From NCBI RefSeq assembly GCF_025149915.1, contig NZ_CP102278.1, forward strand, positions 2,649,501 through 2,713,500: DNA of 64,000 nucleotides, written 5' to 3'. Shown here one piece after another: positions 33,418-42,278 of this stretch. A model generated the notes under the pieces. It did not search any database and was not told the origin of the DNA. It was given only the letters and a program-made list of their open reading frames with translations. Position numbers and translations under genes: made by a program. How positions within the stretch are numbered: the first letter of the stretch is position 1; each line of letters begins with the position of its first letter. The stretch comes from Coprococcus eutactus. GTDB taxonomy: Bacteria > Bacillota > Clostridia > Lachnospirales > Lachnospiraceae.

Positions 33418-34671
33418 TCATATAAAACTTGACGCATCCTCTGGAATGATAAGCAGCAATTCAAATCGTGGTTTATATACAGTGTGCATTTCTCCACCGG
33501 CAGATTCTATGCTGTGGCGAATCGATGAGAGTCCGCTGCCCTCCTTAATTGGGCCCGACGGTGCAGCGCCATTGTTCGTTATCGTAATATCAAACACATC
33601 CTTTCGCCCATTTACGCTGATATATACCTCATTGCCTCCGGCATGCCTGATACAATTTGTTACACATTCTTTTGCAGCGACAACGGTAAGCTCTTCGGCA
33701 AGCGAATCGGCCGGAAGGCATCCATCCATCATCACCGTTACACCGAGGATTTCCGCTGTCTGAACAACCTCTTCCATCGTTCCGCTAGCTGTCACTCGAT
33801 CACTTGTAAGCACTGCGGTTGCTTCCTGTAAAGCCTCAAGCTTTTTGTCGGTGTTTTCATCACTTTCCATTATATCACGAATTGTCAGCAAGCTTCTTCC
33901 GATTGTGTCATGTATATGTATTTTCAGGTCAAGAATTTCTTTTTCTTTTATATCATCGGCCATTCGTTCATACATTTTTTGGAGCTTTCGGTTGACCTCT
34001 TTCAGCTCATCGTTAATAGCAGTTTGACGAACGTTGCCATTATAAAGTTCAGTGACATTATGCGCTGTCATTTGAAGCCAGTTTTCATCATTGTCAACGG
34101 TTATATTCTGCTTGCGGAATTGCCAAACTGTCTTATCGGGCAGTATGTAACAATCTCCGTTAGCAATAATACTTTTATCGGGGTGCTCCAACGCTTTTTC
34201 AAGATCGTCGGTAATCTGAAACTCATGCCCGCTCAGTGCAAACGACAGACGGCGCATACGGTCATTGCAAAGGACAATACGCCCGTTCGGATCGGCAAAG
34301 CACAAACCCATAGGCAGCTTGTCTGTGGCATCTTTAATGGAAAATGGGGAGAGCATGTTCTTTCGGCGGCGATACTCTCTCGTCATAGCAAAGGCAAAAT
34401 GAACAACAACAACGAAAATTACTGTAATGAAAATCAGCCAGGGCGCATCTAATAAAAACGCATCCTTGCCATTGAACGGATCCCCCTGTGTTACCGAGAA
34501 CAAAAGCGTAAGCAAAAACGCAAAAATCACAAGACTCGGTAAATTATCATGCAATTTTGAACGATGCGAAAGTTGATATATAAAAAGTCCCAATTCAAGC
34601 ACAGCTTCCACAAACAGCAGAAGTGGTATTAAGGTTTGCAAAAAGACCGGAAGTGAAGAAAAGGCACTCAT
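33418..34671 (-). CDS. Membrane histidine kinase (HisKA_3-like)
   Basis: The 417-residue protein begins with membrane segments (LQTLIPLLLFVEAVLELGLF, LPSLVIFAFLLTLLFSV, LIFITVIFVVVVHFAFAM). A PAS-like region (MGLCFADPNGRIVLCNDRMR) and a coiled coil lead to the dimerisation motif LDLKIHIHDTIGRSLLTIRD with the likely phospho-histidine. The ATPase domain contains AAKECVTNCIRHAGG (N box) and ITNNGAAPSGPIKEGSGLSS (G box). Its start overlaps the end of the upstream 7TM gene by 4 bp. The response regulator follows. Confidence 0.9.
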   Translation of the reverse strand: MSAFSSLPVFLQTLIPLLLFVEAVLELGLFIYQLSHRSKLHDNLPSLVIFAFLLTLLFSVTQGDPFNGKDAFLLDAPWLIFITVIFVVVVHFAFAMTREYRRRKNMLSPFSIKDATDKLPMGLCFADPNGRIVLCNDRMRRLSFALSGHEFQITDDLEKALEHPDKSIIANGDCYILPDKTVWQFRKQNITVDNDENWLQMTAHNVTELYNGNVRQTAINDELKEVNRKLQKMYERMADDIKEKEILDLKIHIHDTIGRSLLTIRDIMESDENTDKKLEALQEATAVLTSDRVTASGTMEEVVQTAEILGVTVMMDGCLPADSLAEELTVVAAKECVTNCIRHAGGNEVYISVNGRKDVFDITITNNGAAPSGPIKEGSGLSSIRHSIESAGGEMHTVYKPRFELLLIIPEDASSFI

Positions 34672-36377
34672 ACGGCGGCACCTCCTTCAATAATAAATAC
34701 AAGATGCTGGTATCCTGCGTCACCGTCCATTTCATAAAGAACGTTACCTTTATTTGAAAAAATCGACAGGTCAGCTTCGCAACAGACATTCAGCGACAGT
34801 CGCAGTCCGTTTATATTTGCGAGGCTTATCTGCACACTTGTTAAATTTTCAAGATCTGCTTCAATTACTTCTTCATAAAAATCTAATATCGCAGCAGCAT
34901 TTTTGCCCGAAAGCGCGGAAAGTTCACTGTCCACATACAGAGTATTGCGTACATTTAAAAGCTTTAATGTCTGTAACGATTCGGAAAAAGCTCTCTCAAG
35001 CTCGCTGACTGCAACCTTACAATCTCGGTCGGCAAGCAGTGTCAGATGCTTACGGCGTTTGATATAACTGCATAAAACGGCAATCTCGGCAAGTAGCATT
35101 TTAACTCTGTCTGTATCAGATTTTGAGATTCGGCGGTATTCCTGTGTCAATGCCGAAATGCGGTTGATCTGTTTCTGTGTTGCCGACTGCAATAGATCGA
35201 ACAGTCGGTTTTGCTCCTCCACCTTGCGGCGTTTCGACTCCCGCCTGTATTCATAACGAAGAATCTCATTTCTTTCGGCAAGCTCTTCTGCGAGACATTC
35301 TGATTCTTCCTTAATGGCAAGCAACGCCGACACATCCTCTGTCCATACCGCATAACCGCCGCCGATGGGCATAGTATGTACGGTCAGCCCACCGTCTACT
35401 GTGACAGGAGCTTTCTCGGCTTTTCTCATTGTTTCCTTTGATATAGGTTCAATATTCAACGCTGCATAGCGAATGTTGAAGTCTCTGTCAGTAATTTCTG
35501 CCGATGTGCCGACAGATGAGGCAAAAAGATCTGCGTAACGGCTGTTTGAATGAATATATCCGCAGGCAATGCAAGCCTCGAAACCGAGCATATACATAAG
35601 ACTTTGAAATGCCGTAACGTCACCGAATAAATGTTTCAGCCATGGCGTACCAACATAGTTCAATGCAAGATAAGCCAGTGATATCGCAAATGGAATTACG
35701 GGCAAATAACGATGCTTACCGTTCTTTAACCTGCATTTAAAGAGCATAAAAATAAGCGCTGCTACGGCACAAAGCACCTGCCATGCGATCACGGCAAAAT
35801 AGCACACACCGTAGCCATGATCTGCATCAGACCAGACATCTGCATCTTTAGGAAATGTGAAAACTAATTGATGTAGATCATTCGTAAGCACAAGAATAAG
35901 CAAAGCTCCCGAAACGGCAGACAATAGCCAGACAGATTTCGGCAGTTTATATTCATCGGGCTTGCCCAGAGACATTGCGATCAACAGTGCAAGCATGGGT
36001 ACAAACAGCATTGGCAGATAGAATAGATACCACTGGTATCTTATTGCAACCGGCTGCCAGAATATAAAGTATTTTGCTGAGCGAAAGGTAAACCACAAAA
36101 TCAAAAGCACCGAAACGCCTACCAGATATTGTCCGACCTGTTTCTGCACGATACGTTGGCGGATTGAAATTCCCCAGGCGGCATAAAGCCCGATATAAAT
36201 GAAACTACGCAGATAAGAAAACAGAGTAGGATAGAAGCTTCCTCTTCCAATAAGTCGAAAAGAATATGCCAAAATTACGGCAAACAAGATCAGACTCATA
36301 GGAAGCAAAGGTTCTTTGTGGAGTTTTTTGTGAAGATCTTTATGAAGTATGTTGAAGGTATACGATCTACTCCCCAT
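34668..36377 (-). CDS. 7TM sensor protein with degenerate kinase-like tail
   Basis: The 569-residue protein opens with about eight hydrophobic helices (residues 25-255) of the histidine-kinase N-terminal 7TM type. A PAS-like segment and a coiled coil (LAEELAERNEILRYEYRRES) follow. The C-terminal third keeps a helix pair (LLAEIAVLCSYIKRRKHLTL) but shows no clear phospho-histidine motif and no G boxes, so it is probably a non-catalytic sensor working with the kinase that follows. The start ATG lies inside the stop region of the cyclic-di-GMP gene (CATGGGGAGTAG), with a weak site. Confidence 0.75.
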   Translation of the reverse strand: MGSRSYTFNILHKDLHKKLHKEPLLPMSLILFAVILAYSFRLIGRGSFYPTLFSYLRSFIYIGLYAAWGISIRQRIVQKQVGQYLVGVSVLLILWFTFRSAKYFIFWQPVAIRYQWYLFYLPMLFVPMLALLIAMSLGKPDEYKLPKSVWLLSAVSGALLILVLTNDLHQLVFTFPKDADVWSDADHGYGVCYFAVIAWQVLCAVAALIFMLFKCRLKNGKHRYLPVIPFAISLAYLALNYVGTPWLKHLFGDVTAFQSLMYMLGFEACIACGYIHSNSRYADLFASSVGTSAEITDRDFNIRYAALNIEPISKETMRKAEKAPVTVDGGLTVHTMPIGGGYAVWTEDVSALLAIKEESECLAEELAERNEILRYEYRRESKRRKVEEQNRLFDLLQSATQKQINRISALTQEYRRISKSDTDRVKMLLAEIAVLCSYIKRRKHLTLLADRDCKVAVSELERAFSESLQTLKLLNVRNTLYVDSELSALSGKNAAAILDFYEEVIEADLENLTSVQISLANINGLRLSLNVCCEADLSIFSNKGNVLYEMDGDAGYQHLVFIIEGGAAV

Positions 36378-39300
36378 GCCTCTTCACCTCAATCCTGCCT
36401 CTTCCACTCTCCTTAACATCATAGAGGGCGTTATCCGCCTCCTCATACATCTCATTGAATGTCAGTTCAGTTCTTGCGATCACCGCACCCATGGAGATTC
36501 CTGTTCCGCCCTCAGTGGCCTTCACAGTCAGGTTCACCTTGTCAAATATCTGCTGGGCACGTTCCCTTATCACGTCATCAGACACACTCTTGTTGAAGAA
36601 CAGCATGGCTGCAAATTCATCACCGCCCATACGGCATGCATGGTCATCACCACGGAGTGCCGCCTGCAGTGCCTGTGCCACAAGGACAAGATATTTGTCG
36701 CCATTGTGATGTCCGTAGGTGTCGTTGTACTGCTTGAATCTGTCTACATCCATCATGATCATCACCGCTGTGTGCGTACACTCAAGAAGTCTCTGCTCCA
36801 TGTCACTTCTAAATGCCGCATGGTTCAAAAGTCCTGTGAGGGGATCTGTACGATAGGTATTCTCCCAGTTTCTGAGTCTCACATCCGCCTTATTCTGCTC
36901 CGCATCTGTCAGCATCTTCAAAGCATATGTACTTGATACATCCACTATTACTATTTCTCCTCTGTCTTTCTGAAGTGCCGAATCATAAAACATTCTTCCA
37001 GTGCATAATACATATATATCCCTGCCATCCTTCCTATGTATCTTGTGTTCCTGAAATACAAATGTGCTCTTTGCCAGATTCGCATTTACCTGACAGAGAT
37101 ATTCTGTTTTATCCTCGTCCGGTATAAGGTCGATCTGGGTTATGATATTATTCTCTATGTCCTCCTTGCTGTAACCCGTAAGTTCCTCAAAATTATCGTC
37201 TACAGATATGATCCTCCAGCTTTCATCCACCAGATATCTGCTATATTTGACTGCATGTACACGAAACGCATCCTTGCCATATTCAGTAGAATCCACCATC
37301 TGTCTGCGCGCCATAATCCGGATCTCTGTCTGTTCGTCGTCTGTGCTGGTGCCATCACCATCAGAGTCCGCCAGACCATCTCCTGGAGCAGTTCGATCAC
37401 CAACATTCTCTCCATTACCATCTGCACCGACACCACCATCAGCAGCCCTCTGCTTTGATTCATTTTCCAGTGAATTCGCATACTTCTCTGAGACAAGCCT
37501 GATAAACTCAGAAACTATATATGGATCAAACTGGCTGCCCGCGCAGCTCTTTAATTCTTCTATCGCTTTTGATATCGGCATACCCTTTCTGTAAGGTCTG
37601 TCATTGATCATTGCGTCAAATGCATCGACCACCGCGATCACACGTGACAGAACCGGTATGCTTTCACGGCTCAGTCCATCCGGATATCCATTTCCATCCC
37701 ATCTCTCATGATGATGCCTTATCTCCTCCGCGATCTGTCTGAGTTCTGTGTTGCTCATGGCGATCTCATAACCCTTCTCAACGTGGGAACGCATGATCTT
37801 CCATTCCTCATCCGTGAGTTTTCCCGGCTTGTTGAGTATCTCCATAGGAACTCCTACCTTCCCTATGTCATGGAGCAGACAAAGCAGCGCCAGCTTGCTC
37901 TGCTGGATATCTGACAGCTCTATTCGTCTGCCAAGCTCAGCCCCCATCTCCTGTGTACGACGCACATGCTGTTCCGTATCGCTGTCACACTCCTCAAGAG
38001 CCCTTATGAGTGATGTCAGCATATCTGAGTGCGATGATTCACTGTCCACAAGCTTTTTTGTCTTCATGGCTGTTGCCGCATCAATGATTGCAGCGACGAT
38101 GCTCTGTCCCTCATCCGCAGCCACCCCCACTGCATACTGTATACTTCCATCATACTGTTCTTTGACCTTTTCGACACATGCCGCCATCTCTTCCTCACTG
38201 CTGTGACTGCAAAGTGCTATCAGGTGCGCATCAATACCCCTGACATAATATGTTCTCTCCGGAAAGTTCTTTCTCATGATGCCCGCAAGTGCATTTATCC
38301 TCTGGTCACCCGCCTGATTACCGCGCGTGCTGTTGATCACAGACAATCCGTTGATATCGCATATTGCCACTCCAACCGGAAACGTAAAATGGTCCACCTC
38401 TTCCATGGCAAGTCTCTGAAAGCTATCCCATTTCTGAAATCCTGTAAGCATATCCGTCTCCAGAGATATATCAGAAAATACAAACATCTGACCAAGTCTG
38501 CGTCCTTCCTTGTTGTCAAGCCTTCTGATATCGCACCTTAAAGGTCTGTCTCCATCATCACCTTTTATATAGCACTGCAGAGAAAAACTGTCGTCATCAG
38601 CTGCAAGATCAACGGACAGATCATACGTCTCAAGAAACTGCTGCAGATTCTCGCATTTGCAGAGGAGTTCCTTTCCAAGGAAATCATCCGCCCTGTCATT
38701 GTGCAGGATCAAATGATTGTCATAATCAAACAAAACTATTCCCTGACCTATATTCTCGAATATGTTTGTCTTTAGTTTGTTGAGCATTCCATGGGTTGAA
38801 TAATTAAAGCAGCTCCAATACAGAATATATGATGTAAGACTGTAGCCACAGATGGAATAATCCAGAAGTTTGTACACCTCCGCTCCCGGAACGTAGAGAA
38901 ATATTGCATTTATCCCGACAAGCGCAAGAAGTCCCAGGATGACACTGCTGTACTGCAAACGATATTCATGTGGGATCTTGCAAAGCTTCTTTAAAAGGAG
39001 TATGAGTACCACTCCCACCAGCGCATATGAAAAAACCAGATGCATATCATACAGCGGTTTCATATCATAGCTGTATTTTGCTATCACGGTGTCTCTTCTG
39101 ACATACCCTATCGCTATATTTTTGAATGGATTTATGGCAAATATTACAAGCTCATACAGGCAGTAAAAAAAGCATACGCCTATCGCTGCTCTTCCATACT
39201 TTGAAAAACGTCCTTTTGTAAAATAAACAATAAATATGAGCAGACATACCAGCATATAATCAATGCTTACGAAATATATACTCGACATGACGGACATGGC

Positions 39301-39486
39301 CATATACGAATCACTTATAATGCTGATAAGATAACTGATATCGACTATAGCTGCTCCTATGCAGGCAAGTCCCAGAAACCTTCCCGTCGTCTTATTCTTT
39401 TTTATGGATTTCATCGCCAGTATAATATCCATGACGGCTATTATAATTGACGAAAAGACATATATCTTTAAAACGACTTCATTCAT
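36367..39486 (-). CDS. 7TM-PAS-HD-GYP-PAS-GGDEF cyclic-di-GMP protein
   Basis: The 1039-residue protein has an N-terminal 7TM region (residues 1-235) and a PAS-like segment. A degenerate GGDEF follows, where the signature is replaced by VRGIDAHLI. A complete HD-GYP phosphodiesterase begins near residue 545 (LLHDIGKVGVPMEI, HHERWDGNGYPDGLS). An acidic Asp/Gly linker, a PAS domain (YSRYLVDESWRIISVDDNFE) and an active GGDEF cyclase (TDPLTGLLNHAAF; RMGGDEFAA) complete it. It can therefore both make and degrade cyclic-di-GMP. The ATG at 39486 is chosen because AGGAGG abuts the one at 39492. Confidence 0.92.
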   Translation of the reverse strand: MNEVVLKIYVFSSIIIAVMDIILAMKSIKKNKTTGRFLGLACIGAAIVDISYLISIISDSYMAMSVMSSIYFVSIDYMLVCLLIFIVYFTKGRFSKYGRAAIGVCFFYCLYELVIFAINPFKNIAIGYVRRDTVIAKYSYDMKPLYDMHLVFSYALVGVVLILLLKKLCKIPHEYRLQYSSVILGLLALVGINAIFLYVPGAEVYKLLDYSICGYSLTSYILYWSCFNYSTHGMLNKLKTNIFENIGQGIVLFDYDNHLILHNDRADDFLGKELLCKCENLQQFLETYDLSVDLAADDDSFSLQCYIKGDDGDRPLRCDIRRLDNKEGRRLGQMFVFSDISLETDMLTGFQKWDSFQRLAMEEVDHFTFPVGVAICDINGLSVINSTRGNQAGDQRINALAGIMRKNFPERTYYVRGIDAHLIALCSHSSEEEMAACVEKVKEQYDGSIQYAVGVAADEGQSIVAAIIDAATAMKTKKLVDSESSHSDMLTSLIRALEECDSDTEQHVRRTQEMGAELGRRIELSDIQQSKLALLCLLHDIGKVGVPMEILNKPGKLTDEEWKIMRSHVEKGYEIAMSNTELRQIAEEIRHHHERWDGNGYPDGLSRESIPVLSRVIAVVDAFDAMINDRPYRKGMPISKAIEELKSCAGSQFDPYIVSEFIRLVSEKYANSLENESKQRAADGGVGADGNGENVGDRTAPGDGLADSDGDGTSTDDEQTEIRIMARRQMVDSTEYGKDAFRVHAVKYSRYLVDESWRIISVDDNFEELTGYSKEDIENNIITQIDLIPDEDKTEYLCQVNANLAKSTFVFQEHKIHRKDGRDIYVLCTGRMFYDSALQKDRGEIVIVDVSSTYALKMLTDAEQNKADVRLRNWENTYRTDPLTGLLNHAAFRSDMEQRLLECTHTAVMIMMDVDRFKQYNDTYGHHNGDKYLVLVAQALQAALRGDDHACRMGGDEFAAMLFFNKSVSDDVIRERAQQIFDKVNLTVKATEGGTGISMGAVIARTELTFNEMYEEADNALYDVKESGRGRIEVKRHGE

Positions 39487-39618
39487 ACTCATTCCTCCTG
39501 AATCGCAGCAAAATATGGTTATATTTTACTACGTATCAAGATATGGGGCAATGCGGAAATTTTACCTATTCTCTCCCTTTTGCACATAAATTTCACTTGA
39601 TCTGACGGAATTCAAATA

Positions 39619-39647
39619 TTGAACACACCTGCATTTGATGATAAAAT
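39619..39647 (+). promoter_or_regulatory. Sigma-A-type promoter of the pyridoxamine kinase gene
   Basis: TTGAAC at 39619-39624 and TAAAAT at 39642-39647 are separated by exactly 17 bp and lie 31 bp before the ATG at 39679. Confidence 0.6.
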
Positions 39648-39678
39648 TTACTATATTTATTGAATTTGGAGAACTAAG

Positions 39679-40506
39679 ATGCAGAAAAAAATCGCTCTAA
39701 TAAATGATGTTACAGGATTCGGAAGATGTTCCATCGCTGTCATGGCACCGATAGTGTCCGCCATGAAGATCCAGGCAGTCACTGTGCCGACGGCAATACT
39801 ATCTACACATACACAGTTTCCTATATTTTACTTTGATGACTACACACCAAAAATGCGGGATTACATCCAGACCTACAAAGATCTGGAGCTGCAGTTTGAT
39901 GCCATATCCACAGGATTTCTCGGCTCTGAGGAACAGGTTGATATAGTTATCGACTTTATCAAATACTTTAAAAACGAGAAGAATTTTGTTATCGTCGATC
40001 CAGTCATGGGTGACTACGGCAAGCTGTACCCAACCTATACCGCGTCTATGTGCAGCAAGATGAAGGAGCTTGTAAAATATGCCGACATTATCACTCCTAA
40101 TCTGACGGAGCTTTGCACCCTCCTTGATCTTCCATATCCGGAGCACACTGTGACCGTGAACGAGCTAAGGCAGATGTGCATGACCCTGGCGGAGCAGGGA
40201 CCGGAACATATCGTTGTGACAGGAATACATTTCAATAAGACTCAGATAGCCAACTTCATCTACAACAAGGATGAGGATTTCCAGATGGTCATGGTTGACA
40301 GGATCGGCGGCGACAGGAGCGGCACCGGAGATGTGATCGCAGCCATCATTGCGGGTATGTATCTGAACGGACACAGCGTCTATGAGTCCGTGAAAAAGGC
40401 CGCTTCATATGTATCAAAGTGCATAAGCTACTGCGTTGAGAACAATGTTCCGGAGAACTGGGGACTGTGCTTTGAAATGTACATGAAAGACCTGACAGAG
40501 GCATGA
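39679..40506 (+). CDS. Pyridoxamine kinase
   Basis: The 275-residue protein is a ribokinase-fold vitamin B6 kinase. Motifs are INDVTGFGRCSIAVMAPIVS at the N-terminus, VIVDPVMGDYGKLYP (substrate/metal), ADIITPNLTELCTLLDL, and the anion-hole end GDRSGTGDVIAAIIAG with the catalytic Asp. It phosphorylates pyridoxal, pyridoxamine or pyridoxine in B6 salvage. GGAGA precedes the ATG. A second kinase of the same type lies at 48249-49067 with modest sequence identity, so one may have a different substrate. Confidence 0.9.
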   Translation: MQKKIALINDVTGFGRCSIAVMAPIVSAMKIQAVTVPTAILSTHTQFPIFYFDDYTPKMRDYIQTYKDLELQFDAISTGFLGSEEQVDIVIDFIKYFKNEKNFVIVDPVMGDYGKLYPTYTASMCSKMKELVKYADIITPNLTELCTLLDLPYPEHTVTVNELRQMCMTLAEQGPEHIVVTGIHFNKTQIANFIYNKDEDFQMVMVDRIGGDRSGTGDVIAAIIAGMYLNGHSVYESVKKAASYVSKCISYCVENNVPENWGLCFEMYMKDLTEA

Positions 40507-40609
40507 CATTTTTCATCCATTTTTACGCGACATACTTTTATTGTATGTATATTTGAACTGTGTTCTATCACAGCAATATCACAATTTTAATTATATGGAG
40601 ATACTAACT

Positions 40610-41269
40610 ATGGTTTTATACACTGTAACCGGAAAAGTCGGTGAGGAAGGTTACCTCGACATTGCAAAGAGCGGGGATCTCACAGGCAAAAATATATATG
40701 TAAACATGACAAACAAATGTCCATGCAGCTGTGTGTTCTGCCTGAGGCAGACAAAAAAGCAGCAGGAGAACAATACTCTCTGGCTGAAGGATGGCGAGCC
40801 TTCTATAGAGGAGGTTCTGGAACTTTTCTCAAAGTATGACCTGAATATCATAAATGAACTTGTATTTTGTGGATTTGGCGAGCCTCTTGAGAGACTTGAA
40901 GATGTGTGCGCGGTGATCGATTCACTGAAAAACACATATCCCAATCTCAAAGTCCGTCTCAACACCATCGGGCTTGCCAATCTTATATATGGGAGAGATG
41001 TCACACCAGAGCTTGAGGGTCGATTCGACACTGTATCAATATCCCTGAACGCCCCTGATGAAAATGAATTTCTTGAGCTGACCAGATCACGCTATGGGAT
41101 CCAGTCCTACGCGGCCATCAAGGATTTTGCCGTTCTTGCCAAAAGGTACGTGCCACACGTTGTCATGACAGTTGTTGACAAGGTCATGCCCGAGGATAAG
41201 ATCGAGCTATGCCGCCAGATATGCAAGGATTTAGGCGTGACTTTGAGGGTTCGCCCATTTGAAAATTAA
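40610..41269 (+). CDS. TatD-family-associated radical SAM protein
   Basis: The 219-residue protein carries the radical SAM cluster motif in NKCPCSCVFCLRQ (CxxxCxxC) near residue 37. A GFGEPLERLEDVCAVIDSLK glycine motif and VSISLNAPDENEF follow. The short length and the N-terminal VLYTVTGKVGEEGYLDIAKS match the TIGR04038 group often found beside tatD; no tatD gene is in this window. GGAG precedes the ATG at 40610. It lies 103 bp after the pyridoxamine kinase gene and 38 bp before the yitT-like gene. The substrate is unknown. Confidence 0.88.
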   Translation: MVLYTVTGKVGEEGYLDIAKSGDLTGKNIYVNMTNKCPCSCVFCLRQTKKQQENNTLWLKDGEPSIEEVLELFSKYDLNIINELVFCGFGEPLERLEDVCAVIDSLKNTYPNLKVRLNTIGLANLIYGRDVTPELEGRFDTVSISLNAPDENEFLELTRSRYGIQSYAAIKDFAVLAKRYVPHVVMTVVDKVMPEDKIELCRQICKDLGVTLRVRPFEN

Positions 41270-41307
41270 CCGCATTTTACAGTGACACTTACAAAGGAGG
41301 TACCGCT

Positions 41308-42186
41308 ATGTTTCAATCTCTAGAGTTAAAACACCCAAGATTTTATCAGGCATTCCGCCTGTTCATCGTCGTATTTGCATCTATACTATACGCATGGAAT
41401 CTCCGATGCTTTGCCAAGACCGCAGGACTGTTTCCAAGCGGGTTCTCCGGAGCATCCCTGCTTCTCCAGAACATTGGAATAAAATTTCTGCACATAAGCG
41501 TGCCTTTTGCTGTGTTCAACATTGGACTGAATCTGTTTCCCACATACATATCATACAAATATATCGGCAAAAGATTTACCCTCTATTCGATCATAGTCAT
41601 TCTTCTGTCGAGTATATTTGTGGATATTCTGCCATCATATGTATTCACTGACGACATAATGCTTGTAAGCCTGTTCGGCGGTCTCATCAATGGACTCGCC
41701 ATCAGCCTGTGCCTGAACGTTGGAACCAGCACCGGGGGAACTGATTTCATCAGCATATTCCTGTCCCACCAGAAGGGTATAGATGCGTGGAACTACATAC
41801 TGCTCGGAAACATCGTGATGCTGATCGCAGCCGGAGCGCTGTTCGGCTGGTCAAAGGCTCTGTACTCCATCATCTACCAGTTCTGCAGCACACAGGTGAT
41901 CCAGCTTCTATATAAGAGATATAAGAAAGAAACGTTGTTCATCATCTCCGACAAATCAAATGAGATATATCATGCCATCAAAGATCTGACAAATCACGAC
42001 GCCACATTATTCACCGGAATTGGCTGCTATGAGGAGAAGGAGAAAACCCTTATCTATTCTGTCATCAACGCTGAGGCAAAGCGTGAGCTCATCCCGATGA
42101 TCCGTGGAATAGATGAGCACGCATTCATCAACGTGGTGAAGACCGAAGAGCTGGACGGAAGATTCCATGATATTCCGCACGACTGA
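41308..42186 (+). CDS. YitT-family membrane protein (DUF161/DUF2179)
   Basis: The 292-residue protein has five to six membrane helices (residues 18-200: FRLFIVVFASILYAWNL, LYSIIVILLSSIFVDIL, FGGLINGLAISLCLN, YILLGNIVMLIAAGALF). The loop GTSTGGTDFISIFLSH is conserved in the family. A cytoplasmic DUF2179 domain is C-terminal (LFIISDKSNEIYHAIKDLTN, GRFHDIPHD). AAGGAGG precedes the ATG. The family is widespread in Firmicutes and of unknown function. It closes the rightward three-gene cluster. Confidence 0.9.
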   Translation: MFQSLELKHPRFYQAFRLFIVVFASILYAWNLRCFAKTAGLFPSGFSGASLLLQNIGIKFLHISVPFAVFNIGLNLFPTYISYKYIGKRFTLYSIIVILLSSIFVDILPSYVFTDDIMLVSLFGGLINGLAISLCLNVGTSTGGTDFISIFLSHQKGIDAWNYILLGNIVMLIAAGALFGWSKALYSIIYQFCSTQVIQLLYKRYKKETLFIISDKSNEIYHAIKDLTNHDATLFTGIGCYEEKEKTLIYSVINAEAKRELIPMIRGIDEHAFINVVKTEELDGRFHDIPHD

Positions 42187-42278
42187 TGATCAATGAACTG
42201 CCACTTGTATCCGAACGATCAAATACCTTTACGAAATGAATGCACAATAAACATTCCTATCACCAATATACATATCTC

